Notes: generated by a model not told the origin, from the sequence alone. Shown: positions 1-9,201, numbered from the stretch's first letter. The stretch is 10,000 nt of DNA from Stramonita haemastoma (GCA_030674155.1 CM060327.1:21263293-21273292), one strand, 5' to 3'. A program made the numbers and translations.

Positions 1-221
1 ACAAACAGACTGATAGAGTTAGAGAAAGACAGAGAGAGGAAGAGAGAGAGACAGAGAGGGAGACGCAGACGCAGATAATTTATTCATATAGGCCTTAACC
101 CCTTATGAAGGGGAATGTGAACAATACAAGAGGGAGAGAGAGAGAGGGGGGGGGATAGACAGAGACAGAAAGACAAAGAGAGACAGAGAGAGAGAAAGAG
201 ATCGAGAGAGAGAGATGGAGA

Positions 222-252
<31 letters not shown>

Positions 253-330
253 ACAGACAGCCAGACAGACAGACAGACAGAGGTAGAAAGAGACAGAGAC
301 AGAGACAGAACAGAGACAGAAAGACAAATA
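1..330. repeat. Degenerate GA/CAGA/CCAG purine-rich tract
   Basis: Low-complexity sequence built of GAGA, GACAGA and CAGA words, with a clean (AGCC)n run at about 232-250 followed by (CAGA)n to about 282. The part from about 70 to 130 is less repetitive and holds the short hairpin listed separately. All open frames through here are homopeptide-like (Ser/Leu/Cys on the minus strand) and reflect the repeat rather than a gene. Confidence 0.9.
99..113. other. Small perfect hairpin, CCCCTT-ATG-AAGGGG
   Basis: Six base pairs with a three-base loop inside the purine-rich tract. It is not followed by a T-run and no gene lies beside it, so no function is assigned. Confidence 0.4.
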
Positions 331-556
331 CAAACAAGAGGCCAGACTATCCAGTTTTCTTTCTTCACAAGAAAACAGGCACTATCTTGCAGCAAGTGCT
401 CATCCATGACCTCAAGACGACGCACCCAAAGAGCAGAATGAAGGAACTAATCATAATGGTTCCATCCCTCAGGGTCATGAATATTCATAGCCTGTGTTGT
501 CCGAGAATTTACAGACACACTGCGCTGCTGACGAAGTTACCTCCGGGACGGGACGG
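331..556. other. Non-repetitive spacer with GGGAC x3
   Basis: Ordinary complex sequence with no recognisable exon, domain or RNA. At 544-562 a short GGGAC tandem (about three units) leads straight into the tRNA-like element that starts near 557. Confidence 0.5.
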
Positions 557-716
557 GACGGGATAGCCTGGTGGTTAGAGTGATGCGCATTGTACAGTGC
601 GCTCGTGATCTGCTCACTCGGGTTCGTATCTCGTTCGAGAGAATTTTTCCCTATGGAGTTACCATCAATGCCGACTCTGCTCTCCCCCAAAGTCCTTTGG
701 ATGAGACTGCAAACTC
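557..716 (+). mobile_element. tRNA-derived SINE-like element with (CTGT)n 3' end
   Basis: The head looks like a tRNA with both internal RNA polymerase III promoter boxes. The A box is TAGCCTGGTGGTTAGAG at 564-580 and the B box is GGTTCGTATCT at 621-631. Their start-to-start distance is 57 bp, longer than in a short-armed tRNA but within the range for tRNAs with a long variable arm and for diverged SINE heads. About 85 bp of unrelated body follow (632-716, ending near a CTCTGTCTG), and the sequence then becomes a (CTGT)n array without a gap. A tRNA head, a non-tRNA body and a simple-repeat tail together match the SINE plan. The family name and the true left edge are not known to me. A decayed tRNA pseudogene is the main alternative. 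Confidence 0.68.
564..631 (+). promoter_or_regulatory. Pol III A box and B box of the SINE-like element
   Basis: A box at 564-580 fits TRGCnnAGYnGG loosely. B box at 621-631 fits GGTTCGANTCC with a T for A and a diverged end. These would form a type 2 internal promoter. Whether it is still active cannot be read from the sequence. Confidence 0.6.
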
Positions 717-1072
<356 letters not shown>

Positions 1073-1074
1073 CG

Positions 1075-1322
<248 letters not shown>

Positions 1323-1345
1323 TGATATTAAACGTTCAAAAAAAA

Positions 1346-1411
1346 ATGTGTGTGTGTGTGTGTGTTTATGTCTGTGTGTCTGTGTTTCTGTGTGTGTTTG
1401 TGTGTGTGTGA
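1346..1411. repeat. Second (TG)n block with duplicated edge motif
   Basis: Another TG-rich block starts after a poly-A link and ends at a copy of the words GTGTGATATTAAAC. The same words end the previous TG block at about 1320-1332, so the unit of TG tract plus unique edge appears twice in a row. Confidence 0.85.
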
Positions 1412-1787
1412 TATTAAACAAAATAATTATGTGATTAATTAGTGCTAGTTCCTTCTTATGAGATTGATCTTCCTCAGAAACGTTCAGCAAAACAAAACAA
1501 AACTAGCATACACACGACAATTGTTCTATCTGTGAACTGACTAACTTCTGTTCTTAATTTAGTTAAGTTATGTAAACATTGAATTTTCTCGCTGCTTTCA
1601 CTTTTAAATCCAAAACTGACGGCCCAGAATGTATTTCCTTAGTTTGCATATGTTATCTATCTTCTCTGCTGTCTTCATAAGGCGAGCTTTGGGCCAAATC
1701 TTGTTTCCAAAGGAGAGAAAGTAGTCTGGGTCCTTTCTGTGTCACTAGTTGTCAGAAAAGAAATATGTTTATGTTGGTTTGGCTTAA
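1412..1787. other. Complex sequence with no recognisable gene
   Basis: A 376-bp AT-rich stretch without long open frames, splice-framed exon candidates or RNA-like structure that I can support. A short (AAAAC)n run lies at about 1488-1502. Confidence 0.5.
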
Positions 1788-1832
1788 GTGTGTGTGTGTG
1801 TTTGTAGTGTGTGTGTATGTGTGTGTGTGTGT

Positions 1833-1891
<59 letters not shown>

Positions 1892-1920
1892 TGTGGTGTG
1901 TGTTATTGTGTGTTTGTGTG
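1788..1920. repeat. (TG)n microsatellite
   Basis: TG dinucleotide array with TATG and TTTG variants, cleanest at about 1838-1884. It faces the CA array at 2061-2268 in inverted orientation. Confidence 0.95.
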
Positions 1921-1948
1921 AAAGATACTAAGTTTCCATATGTATGAC

Positions 1949-2056
1949 CATGCATGCAGACGACATGCATTTTTGGTGTGCCTCCCTACCCTCTTTATTC
2001 AAAAAGCATATAGCACAGAAATACAGATAGGATGAAAAGAGGGTCATGCATGCATG
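1949..2056. repeat. Imperfect inverted repeat between TG and CA arrays
   Basis: Left-arm words are CATGCATGCA (1949-1958) and ACCCTCTTTATTC (1988-2000). Right-arm words in reverse order are GAAAAGAGGGT (2034-2044) and CATGCATGCATG (2045-2056). The order is mirrored about a centre near 2015, with extra sequence in the left arm. With the flanking TG and CA arrays the symmetric block spans about 480 bp. Confidence 0.55.
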
Positions 2057-2060
2057 AACA

Positions 2061-2268
2061 ATAAGCACATACAAGCACGCGCAGTCATACAATCACACAA
2101 ACTCACTCGCGCACATACACGTAACGTACATGCATACGCACTAATCTACACACGCGCACACACAACACACACATACACACAAACACACTCACACACACAA
2201 ACAAACAAACAAACAACACACAACACACACACAACGCCCCCCCCCCCCCCCCCTCACACACACACCTC
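2061..2268. repeat. Degenerate (CA)n with (AAAC)n and C17 run
   Basis: CA-rich array containing CGCG interruptions and (AAAC)n at about 2199-2214. It includes an uninterrupted run of 17 C at 2237-2253 embedded in CA repeats. Confidence 0.93.
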
Positions 2269-2479
2269 TCGCACTACCAACCGTTTATTTGCATTTTTCT
2301 CCCTAGCCTAATTGCTCAGCCCACGTAGAATTTCAACGGCTGATAGGAATGATGCTTTTTACATATCGATTTTCTTTTGTTATCGATCAGCAAACAGCGT
2401 GTCTGAAAAATCGACATCTTTTCTATCAACCTGTATATATAGAACTGAAGATTTGTATAAGAGGAGATGAAGCAGGGAC
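2269..2479. other. Complex AT-rich spacer
   Basis: No exon, RNA or mobile element recognised. ORFs here run out into the neighbouring repeats and have no protein-like composition. Confidence 0.45.
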
Positions 2480-2556
2480 ATATGCAAATAGACAGGCATG
2501 CAGACAGAGAGATAGACAGGCATTTAGAGAGACACCTAGACAGACAGACAGGCAAT
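2480..2556. repeat. Degenerate CAGA/CAGG tetranucleotide tract
   Basis: GACAGGCATGCAGACAGAGAG-type sequence with a short pure (CAGA)n run near 2538-2550. Much more decayed than the CTGT arrays elsewhere in the window. Confidence 0.75.
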
Positions 2557-2653
2557 CATGCAAACATGGACTGAGCCAGATAGAGAATAAACTAGGCGGG
2601 AGGTTTGTGGAGAGAAGGAATGGTAGAAGAGAGAAAATCATCATCACCATTAC

Positions 2654-2733
<80 letters not shown>
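2654..2733. repeat. (ATC)n trinucleotide array
   Basis: Uninterrupted ATC/CAT repeat of about 27 units. It is followed by GATGAGG-rich degenerate sequence to about 2815, so the locus has an ATC side and a GAT-like side, resembling the array at 5447-5594. Confidence 0.95.
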
Positions 2734-2815
2734 CAATGAGGATAATAGCAGTGATGAGGAGGAGGAAAAGAAGATCGCAGAGGATGATGAGGATGGTAGA
2801 GATAATGGTGATATA

Positions 2816-3043
2816 AAGAAGAAAACGGAGAAGACAAAGAAGAAGAAGAATGCATAAAAAGAAGAATGCAAAGATAAATGCAAAGAAGAATAATGCGAAG
2901 GACATGCAAAGAAGAAGAAGAATAATTTGAATTTGAAGAAGAAGAAAAAAAAGAAGAAGAAGAAGAAGAAGAAGAAGAAGAAGAAGAAGAAGAAGAAGAA
3001 GAAGAAGAAGAAGAAGAAGAAGAAGAAGAAGAAGAGAAGAAGC
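2816..3043. repeat. Degenerate GAATGCAAAG minisatellite and (AAG)n
   Basis: 2816-2940 consists of AAGAAG blocks separated by GAATGCAAA and GAATAATGCG words. 2951-3032 is a nearly pure (AAG)n tract. The reverse complement gives TTTGCATTCTTC words like those at 5685-5707 and 6583-6960, so this is an inverted copy of the same repeat type. Confidence 0.9.
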
Positions 3044-3218
3044 AACACTGCAGGTGTCTGTATCTCTCGGGCCTGGTTGACGCCGGGATATGTTATGACA
3101 GTAAGCGTAGAGAACAACCCTGTCAAGTAGTCTCAAAGCGGATGCACTTCCCCAGCAGCATCATTACATCCTCCTCATCATCATTGATCATTATGCAATT
3201 AACAACAACACCAACAAC
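3044..3218. other. Short complex spacer between AAG arrays
   Basis: About 175 bp of mixed sequence including CATCATTACATCCTCCTCAT, a degenerate trinucleotide section, and AACAACAACACC just before the next array. No coding signal found. Confidence 0.4.
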
Positions 3219-3315
3219 GAAGAAGAAGAAGAAGAAGAAGAAGAAGAAGAAGAAGAAGAAGAAGAAGAAGAAGAAGAAGAAGAAGAAGAAGAAGAAGAAG
3301 AAGAGAAGAAGAAGC
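3219..3315. repeat. (AAG)n trinucleotide array
   Basis: Nearly pure AAG repeat with one AGAG slip near the end. It is purine-only on the plus strand, so it is mirror-symmetric and of a type known to form intramolecular triplexes. Confidence 0.96.
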
Positions 3316-3395
3316 TTTTTAACAGAAGTATGTGGCTGTTGTTTCTGAGATTAATTCAGCACAAATAATTCATTAGCTAACTATTGTCTTCTAAG

Positions 3396-3637
<242 letters not shown>

Positions 3638-3639
<2 letters not shown>

Positions 3640-3659
3640 GGAAGGGGAAGGGGAAGGGG
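3638..3659 (+). other. G-quadruplex motif (GGGGAA)4
   Basis: Four runs of four G separated by AA (3638-3641, 3644-3647, 3650-3653, 3656-3659). It meets the classical G4 pattern with very short loops and abuts the CT array directly. Folding is predicted from the motif and not shown. Confidence 0.8.
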
Positions 3660-3920
3660 AAGAAGGGCATAAAAAACTGTCTAGACACAAACACGGAAAA
3701 ATAATAAAGAAATTAAATCCAGAGAAACGAGTGACGTGAAATTAATACTCTTTGTAGTTTACCAGATTAAACATTGTTGGAGACTTCGAATAAAAGTCAA
3801 TTTGATGGATTATCGAGTGTGTGTGTGTTCTGACAATTTCACTGTATTTTGAATTTTTGATGTGAACAAAAATGTCAAAATATAGATATATGACATAGTC
3901 CCAGTGTACTTGCTTCTTGC
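3660..3920. other. Complex spacer with no recognisable gene
   Basis: AT-rich sequence, with a short (TG)n at about 3817-3828. No open frame with protein-like composition. Confidence 0.45.
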
Positions 3921-4093
3921 ATTGTATTGTATTGTGCTGTGGTGTGTTGTATTGTAATGTACTGTGTTGTATTAATCTGTGTTGTACTGTTTTGTAATGT
4001 ATTGTATCATAGTGTTTAGTATTGTATTGTATTGCATTGAACTGTGATGTATTGTATTACATTGCATTGTATTGTATCGTATTGTATTGTATT
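3921..4093. repeat. (ATTGT)n pentanucleotide array, SINE-tail candidate
   Basis: About 35 degenerate ATTGT units (variants ACTGT, GTTGT, AATGT, ATCGT). It is cleanest at its right end (4061-4093), where it touches the body of the minus-strand SINE-like element. On that strand it reads as an ACAAT-type tail that becomes more degenerate with distance. Confidence 0.92.
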
Positions 4094-4392
4094 CCACTTT
4101 CAGTCACAGGGAAAGTGCATTGCAATTAAAATTATTTGTGTATGCGTATTTATGAAAGTTGTCCTACATATTTATGCCAGGAAAATATTTTTTGTTGCTA
4201 TGGGTACTTTTACGTGCTTTAAATGGATGTTGCACTAAGAAGCTTGAAATTTTGTCTCACAAGAAAGATCAGAACTCAGACCACTACTTATAATCTGAGA
4301 CGATGTGTGAAAAGTTCTGATTCAGACAAAGTTCGAACTCGCAATCTATCGCTTTTTAGATCAATGTACTACGTCCAGACCAGTTACCCACC
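4094..4392 (-). mobile_element. tRNA-derived SINE-like element, minus strand
   Basis: Read on the minus strand from 4392, the head is tRNA-like. The A box region TAACTGGTCTGGACG lies at 4386-4372 (element positions 7-21) and the B box GAGTTCGAACT at 4340-4330 (positions 53-63), which is normal tRNA spacing. About 230 bp of non-tRNA body follow, and the element then runs into ACAAT pentanucleotides at 4093. An 80-codon open frame on the plus strand at 4223-4465 overlaps the element and has no recognisable domain, so I do not treat it as a gene. The family is not named. The body could also hold a second, unrelated segment. Confidence 0.62.
4330..4386 (-). promoter_or_regulatory. Pol III A and B boxes of minus-strand SINE
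   Basis: B box GAGTTCGAACT (4340-4330) is close to GGTTCGANTCC. The A box (4386-4372) keeps the GGTCTGGACG core. The 46-bp start-to-start spacing is what a functional tRNA-type promoter uses. Confidence 0.6.
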
Positions 4393-4686
4393 AGTTCTCA
4401 AAGTGAATAATTTAACCCTGATCGAATTAGGAATCATTCTGGAACTTGGAATGCGGCTATCTTGACGGTTCGCCAAAAATTATCATATACGGGAAATTTC
4501 ATCGTTGGTAAACCTCAGAGCTGAAACCAGGGGACAAAAGCTAAATAGCCAATCCACCAAGAAACTAACGATACGCTAAGCCACTTTAACAGCTAATGTA
4601 ACTTTCCCCCGCTTACTGCATCAAACAACAACACACTGCACTATCCCATCCAAGCAGCTCCAAGAACAAACAATCAACTAATCAAA
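4393..4686. other. Complex spacer before the AACC array
   Basis: Nearly 300 bp without an exon-like or RNA-like signal. Near 4620-4686 it becomes rich in CAA and CAAC, grading into the tetranucleotide array. Confidence 0.45.
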
Positions 4687-5091
4687 CAACCAACCAACCA
4701 ACCAACCAACCAACGAGCCAATAAACCAACCATCCAACTAAACGACCTCTCAACCACAGCCCACCCACCTAGGTACCAGTTAAGTAGCCAACCTACCCAC
4801 CAACCAACCAATTAACCAACCATGTACCAATCATCTAGTCAAACAAGTCTAATCAACCAACCATTTAATCACCCAACCAACCAACCAACCCAACCAACCC
4901 AACCAACCCAACCAACCCACCCAACCAACCAACCCAACCAACCCAACCAACCAACCAACCAACCCAATCAACCCAACCAACACAACCAACCAACCAACCA
5001 ACCAACCCAATCAACCCAACCAACCCAACCAACCCAACCAACCAACCAACCCAACCAACCATTCCACACAAGCAACCAACCCACCAACCAT
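4687..5091. repeat. (AACC)n array with nested CCCAACCAA period
   Basis: Tetranucleotide AACC repeat, degenerate at 4710-4810 and dense from 4860. Extra C insertions give 9-bp CCCAACCAA and longer higher-order periods. On the minus strand this reads TTGGTTGGG, which resembles but is not the TTAGGG telomere unit. The array ends only 42 bp before the KCNQ-like exon. Confidence 0.95.
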
Positions 5092-5131
5092 TAAGCCATT
5101 GATTCCAAAAAGAGTCCTCATTTCCATGTGC

Positions 5132-5133
5132 AG
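5132..5133 (+). other. Splice acceptor (AG) of KCNQ-like exon
   Basis: CCTCATTTCCATGTGCAG precedes the exon: a short pyrimidine-leaning tract ending in CAG. The first exon codon GAG follows at 5134, giving a phase 0 junction. Confidence 0.8.
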
Positions 5134-5259
5134 GAGATCTTTCTGGTGTGCTTCTTCGGGGCGGAGTATTCTCTACGTCTGTGGTCTGCCGGCTGCCGCA
5201 GCAAGTACATCGGGGTGCGTGGACGGGTGCGCTTTGCCCGAAAACCATCTCCATCATTG
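5134..5259 (+). CDS. KCNQ1: Kv7/KCNQ1-like K+ channel exon (S2 and S2-S3 linker), one base short
   Basis: The exon encodes part of a voltage-gated potassium channel of the Kv7 (KCNQ) family, a tetrameric plasma-membrane channel. Translation from GAG gives [12 protein letters not shown] (outer to middle S2), then [12 protein letters not shown]-x-x-GR-x-RFARKP, the signature S2-S3 linker of KCNQ1-type channels. The two acidic S2 residues that pair with S4 charges (equivalent to human E160 and E170) and the linker basic residues (R190, R192, R195, K196 equivalents) are kept. From memory, the homologous human exon is 127 bp, begins at the E160 codon in phase 0 and ends after the first base of D202. 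This one is 126 bp. After the RKP codons the frame reads SPSL. Restoring one base would give the family's ISII and the expected phase 1 donor. It is therefore either a base-calling or assembly indel or an inactivated copy. No other channel exon is visible in the window. Confidence 0.87.
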
Positions 5260-5261
5260 GT
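5260..5261 (+). other. Splice donor (GT) of KCNQ-like exon
   Basis: ATTG|GTGAGT is an almost ideal donor, placed where the KCNQ1 family breaks the codon for the conserved Asp that starts S3. This supports a real exon and places the next exon downstream, outside the recognisable part of the window. Confidence 0.82.
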
Positions 5262-5594
<333 letters not shown>

Positions 5595-5705
5595 GTCTTC
5601 TTCTTCTTCTTCTTCTTCTTCTTCTTCTTCTTCTTCTTCTCTTCTTCTTCTTCTTCTTCTTCTTCTTCTTCTTCTTCTTCTTCTTTGCATTCTTCTCTGC
5701 ATTCT
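5595..5705. repeat. (TTC)n array ending in TTTGCATTC words
   Basis: Nearly pure TTC with one slip at about 5640, then TTTGCATTCTTCTCTGCATTC up to the left edge of the retrotransposon fragment. The same word type resumes on the far side of the element at about 6583. Confidence 0.93.
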
Positions 5706-6585
5706 TCAATAAATTTGGATTTGGGTTTGTTTGGGAAAACCAAGGTGTGCAAAATATAAGGGGATTCTTATCTATATTCAAGCAGAGATTGATTGATTGT
5801 CACAGTCAAAATTGGCACGCGCATATTCAAGAAAGCAGTAGGTTTGCAGTTTATCGGAATTTTAAATCCTCTATATCACTGGAATCGTATTTCACCGTTA
5901 TCACTAACAAACACATCAGAGATGTGCTCATCCGATTTAGAATCGGTGCAACTGAAATACGTACACATAAAATGCGATATGCTACTTTCAATCCGGGTGA
6001 TCTGAAATGCCCCCTATGCAATTCTTGTCTTGAAGATGAAGTACACACTTTATTTTACTGTAAATCTCTGAATGATTTGCGACAAAAATACATCCCATCT
6101 CGTTATAGGCAATACTCTTCAGAAAAAACATTGAAACTTATGATGCAAGATGACAAAAGCCTTCATGACTTAGGACGATTCATATATCATTCCAACAAAA
6201 GGCGTTCTGCTTTAAAATGATGGCTGTAGCAAAATGATTAACGTATTTTTCAAGTTGTTTCAGTGTCTTATGCTACTCTGTGTACAATTTGTGCCCTAAT
6301 TATCAATTCTCTAATCAATTTTTGTTATTCATTCATTTATTTAGTTAGTTACTAAATTTATGTTTAGTCTAAAATGTTGCAAACATTCTAATCAGATGTA
6401 TGCTAATACCACAAGTGAATGTTATAATCGTTGTGCTTGGAAGTGTTTTCAGGTGCATTCTTGGAAAGGATTGAGAACGAAATTAATGTGTGGGGGGAGG
6501 GGGGAGGGATAGCGAGTGTGTGAAATTGTAATGGGTCCGGTGGCCTTCTACAATAAAATCGTTCAGAGTTCAGAGTTCAGAGTTC
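5706..6585 (+). mobile_element. 5'-truncated non-LTR retrotransposon (3' end)
   Basis: The segment contains the C-terminal end of a LINE polyprotein (5708-6220), then about 365 bp of AT-rich 3' UTR with a G-rich stretch (6492-6508), an AATAAA at 6552-6557, and a terminal tandem of three TTCAGAG units (6562-6582). Short tandem repeats as a 3' terminus, with no poly-A, are known from CR1/L2-type non-LTR elements. The left edge starts abruptly inside (TTC)n, as expected from incomplete reverse transcription. The clade is inferred, and most of the reverse transcriptase is absent. Confidence 0.75.
5708..6220 (+). pseudogene. LINE ORF2-like C-terminal fragment with zinc-binding motif
   Basis: An open frame of 170 codons ends at TGA (6218-6220). 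It has no proper start codon because the 5' part is missing. Early residues read KFGFGFVWENQGV, followed by FLSIFKQRLIDCHSQNWH and FRIGATEIRTHKMRY, a pattern I recognise from the region behind the reverse transcriptase of mollusc and other invertebrate non-LTR elements. Residues 101-118 form C-x2-C-x8-H-x4-C (bases 6008-6061), continuing EDEVH-x-LF-x-C, typical of the reverse-transcriptase-associated zinc-binding domain. LRQKYIPSRY follows. This end of the protein is thought to help bind RNA or target DNA. No stop or frameshift interrupts the fragment, so the insertion may be fairly young, but without the catalytic domains it cannot act alone. Confidence 0.8.
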
Positions 6586-6995
6586 TTCGCATTATTCTTC
6601 ACATTATTCTTTGCATTCTTCTTCTTCACATTTTCCTTTGCATTCTTCTTCAAATTCTTTTTCAAATTCTTTTTTTTGCATTTTTTCCTTCGCTTTCTTC
6701 TCCTTCTTTGCATACTTCTTCTTTGCAGTCTTCTTCTTTGCAGTCTTCTTCTCCACATTCTTTGCATTCTTCTTCTTCTTCTTCTTCTTCTTCTTCTTCT
6801 TCTTCTTCTTCTTCTTCTTCTTCTTCAAATTCTTCAAATTCTTCAAATTCTTCAAATTCTTCTTCAAATTCTTCAAATTCTTCTTTAAATTCTTCTATCT
6901 CATCAAATTCTTCTTCTTCGCATTCTTTTTCCTCTTCGCATTCTTCTCCTCCGCATTCTTTTTTGCGATTTTCTTCTTCATCACCATCATCTTCG
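6583..6995. repeat. TTC-rich minisatellite with TTTGCATTC and TTCAAA units
   Basis: Starts with TTCTTCGCATTATTC and TTTGCATTC words, includes a pure (TTC)n core at about 6769-6825, then (TTCAAATTC)n and TTCGCATTC variants. Frames give poly-Ser, poly-Phe, poly-Leu, Lys/Asn or Glu runs that are repeat translations. Confidence 0.92.
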
Positions 6996-7060
6996 AACAC
7001 TCAGACAGCAACTGTTGTTGTTTGTCATATGACCGACAATGCGTTGAGCTGCTTTTACGC

Positions 7061-7334
7061 GCCTGACAAGTCAGACCCAGCATGTCTGTCCGGTGTGAGA
7101 GCCAATTCTTATGTTTTAATTTTTCTGAGCAAAAATGCATGAAGGTGGACCAAGAAGGCAGAAAATAGAAAGAGGCAAAAAGAAATAAAAGGAAAAATGA
7201 AGAAAAAAAAGTGAGGGGAAAAAAGATGGAAGAAACAGAGAGGGAGACAAAAAAAAGAGGAAGTTCCTATCAAAGAATTCCCAGAGGGTAAGGATGCTGT
7301 TTTTACTAAACATACCCCAGGCATCCCCGCATAG
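7061..7334 (+). repeat. Dispersed repeat family B, copy 1
   Basis: Shares with 9574-9848 an exact 20-base match (7146-7165 versus 9666-9685, the words TGGACCAAGAAGGCAG onward). Collinear similarity extends on both sides: TGACAAG near 7063, CAGAGGGTAAGGATGCT near 7282, and CATCCCCGC near 7322. The middle (7165-7262) is A/G-rich and diverged. Probably an old non-autonomous transposable element, family unknown. No coding capacity. Confidence 0.75.
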
Positions 7335-7611
7335 GGGTCAAAGGGGTAATCTACTTTAGCACCTAACTTGTCACGTAAAACATGTTAGGGCAAGAATGTG
7401 CCACCAAGGGTGGGGAAGCCAACCGTAAAATATGATAACAAGATGATTGTAGGAACTTTTTTTTATTCCTAAGGATAGATCATAGGGATGATTCTGTTCA
7501 TTCCAAAGCACTGATCCTTATGCCGAGGGTTGTGTGCCGTGGAATCTGCTTAAAGTCTATGGGATTGTTTTACTCTCGTCTACCGCTATGCCCATCATCT
7601 TGGACAACAGC
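7335..7611. other. Complex spacer without recognisable gene
   Basis: Mixed-composition sequence between repeat copies. It may belong to the same element as its neighbours, but I see no second copy in this window. Confidence 0.4.
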
Positions 7612-7870
7612 AGCAAACCTATTAGTCACCCCTGCTTTGTCTAAGCAAACTCTCATTAATTCAGACAAAGGTGGCCTCTCTCATACTTAAATGCCTCTTT
7701 ACCTTTATCTTTACTGCATGAACAATATTCACGTGTACGAAGACAGAAAGACAGGGATGGGTAAAAGATGAAGCTTAAAATGAGATACTAGACACAAAAG
7801 AGATAGAGAAGATGGATGTGGGGTAGGGGGAGAAGAGAGGGATGGAGACACCAAGGAAAGAGACAGAGAC
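7612..7870 (+). repeat. Dispersed repeat family A, copy 1 (short purine tail)
   Basis: Collinear with 8455-8712. The first 76 bases differ by seven substitutions on my reading, all transitions. Similarity continues through GAGATACTAGACACAAA and GATAGAGAAGATGGATG into an A/G-rich tail. Here the tail stays short and mixed (GACAGAGACAAAGACAAAG, to about 7935). Confidence 0.85.
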
Positions 7871-7982
7871 AAAGACAAAGACAGTGACAGAAAGAAAAAA
7901 AAGAGAAAAAGATAGAAACAAAGAGAGTGATAGAAAAGAGGAAAACATTCTAGCACAGGTTTTCCAGAAGGTTGAAATACTA
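7871..7982 (+). repeat. Purine-rich tail and partial family B copy
   Basis: 7913-7980 (AGAAACAAAGAGAG, then TAGCACAGG-x-TTTCCAGAAGG) aligns with 9726-9792 of the family B copy. This puts a third, partial family B segment directly behind family A copy 1. Confidence 0.6.
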
Positions 7983-8454
7983 CATGTTTGTCCATTGTGA
8001 TCGACGATGACCTCCAAAACAGCAGAGGAGGCAACTACTGTTTCGGAAATAAGGCAGTAATCAATTTGATCATAGCGGAGATGCCTTGCCCACAGTACAT
8101 CCCCACTCTCTCGGCAAAGTAGGTATAAAGGACAGTAAGCATTGGGGATATTCTCCAGCGGCCAACTAGCCCCCAGGGCTGCAGCACATACAGACTGTAC
8201 GAGTCAAGCCTCCTAGTCAGAGAGTCATAGTCGATCACTAAAAGGCTAAGCTGTAAAGTGAAATTCCATGAGTGGGGAAAGAAAGCCACTGATCGATCAT
8301 ACAGCCTCTCACTTTGCTGTTGCCCCCAGCGTCAATGGTTTTATCAAGAACTGTGATAAAGCCCAGGCATTATACTATCTATACTGAAAGATCCCCTGGC
8401 GAAAAACACTCTCAGTGAAAAAGATCTGATGATCAATATTCTGTTCACAATAAA
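7983..8454. other. Complex sequence with an 84-codon minus-strand open frame
   Basis: The longest non-repetitive stretch in the right half. On the minus strand at 8289-8035 a frame without an ATG start encodes a balanced, non-repetitive peptide (for example RRLDSYSLYVLQPW and YTYFAERVGMYCGQG). A different frame just upstream is also open. I recognise no domain. It could be a frameshifted remnant of a transposon protein, or chance. It lies between the two family A copies. Confidence 0.35.

Positions 8455-9201
<747 letters not shown>

Noticed and set aside
557..640. Functional tRNA gene
   Set aside because: The boxes are present but the B box is diverged, the spacing is long, no clean acceptor stem is seen and a SINE-type body follows.
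2349..3136. Frames with poly-Ile, poly-Met, poly-Asp, poly-Lys and poly-Phe runs
   Set aside because: They follow the ATC and AAG arrays in all frames and have no non-repetitive protein-like part.
4223..4465. 80-codon plus-strand open frame
   Set aside because: It overlaps the tRNA-like head and body of a minus-strand SINE-like element and shows no domain, so the SINE explains the sequence better.
4687..5091. Interstitial telomere or CRISPR-like array
   Set aside because: The unit is AACC, not TTAGGG. There are no conserved repeats with unique spacers and no associated genes, here or elsewhere in the window.
4865..5257. 130-codon minus-strand frame covering the KCNQ-like exon
   Set aside because: It is antisense to a conserved exon with proper splice sites, and its other half is the AACC repeat.
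6516..7142. 208-codon Ser/Asn-rich plus-strand frame, as a secreted Ser-rich protein
   Set aside because: It translates the TTC/TTCAAA repeat and begins inside the LINE 3' UTR. No signal peptide or gene structure could be supported.
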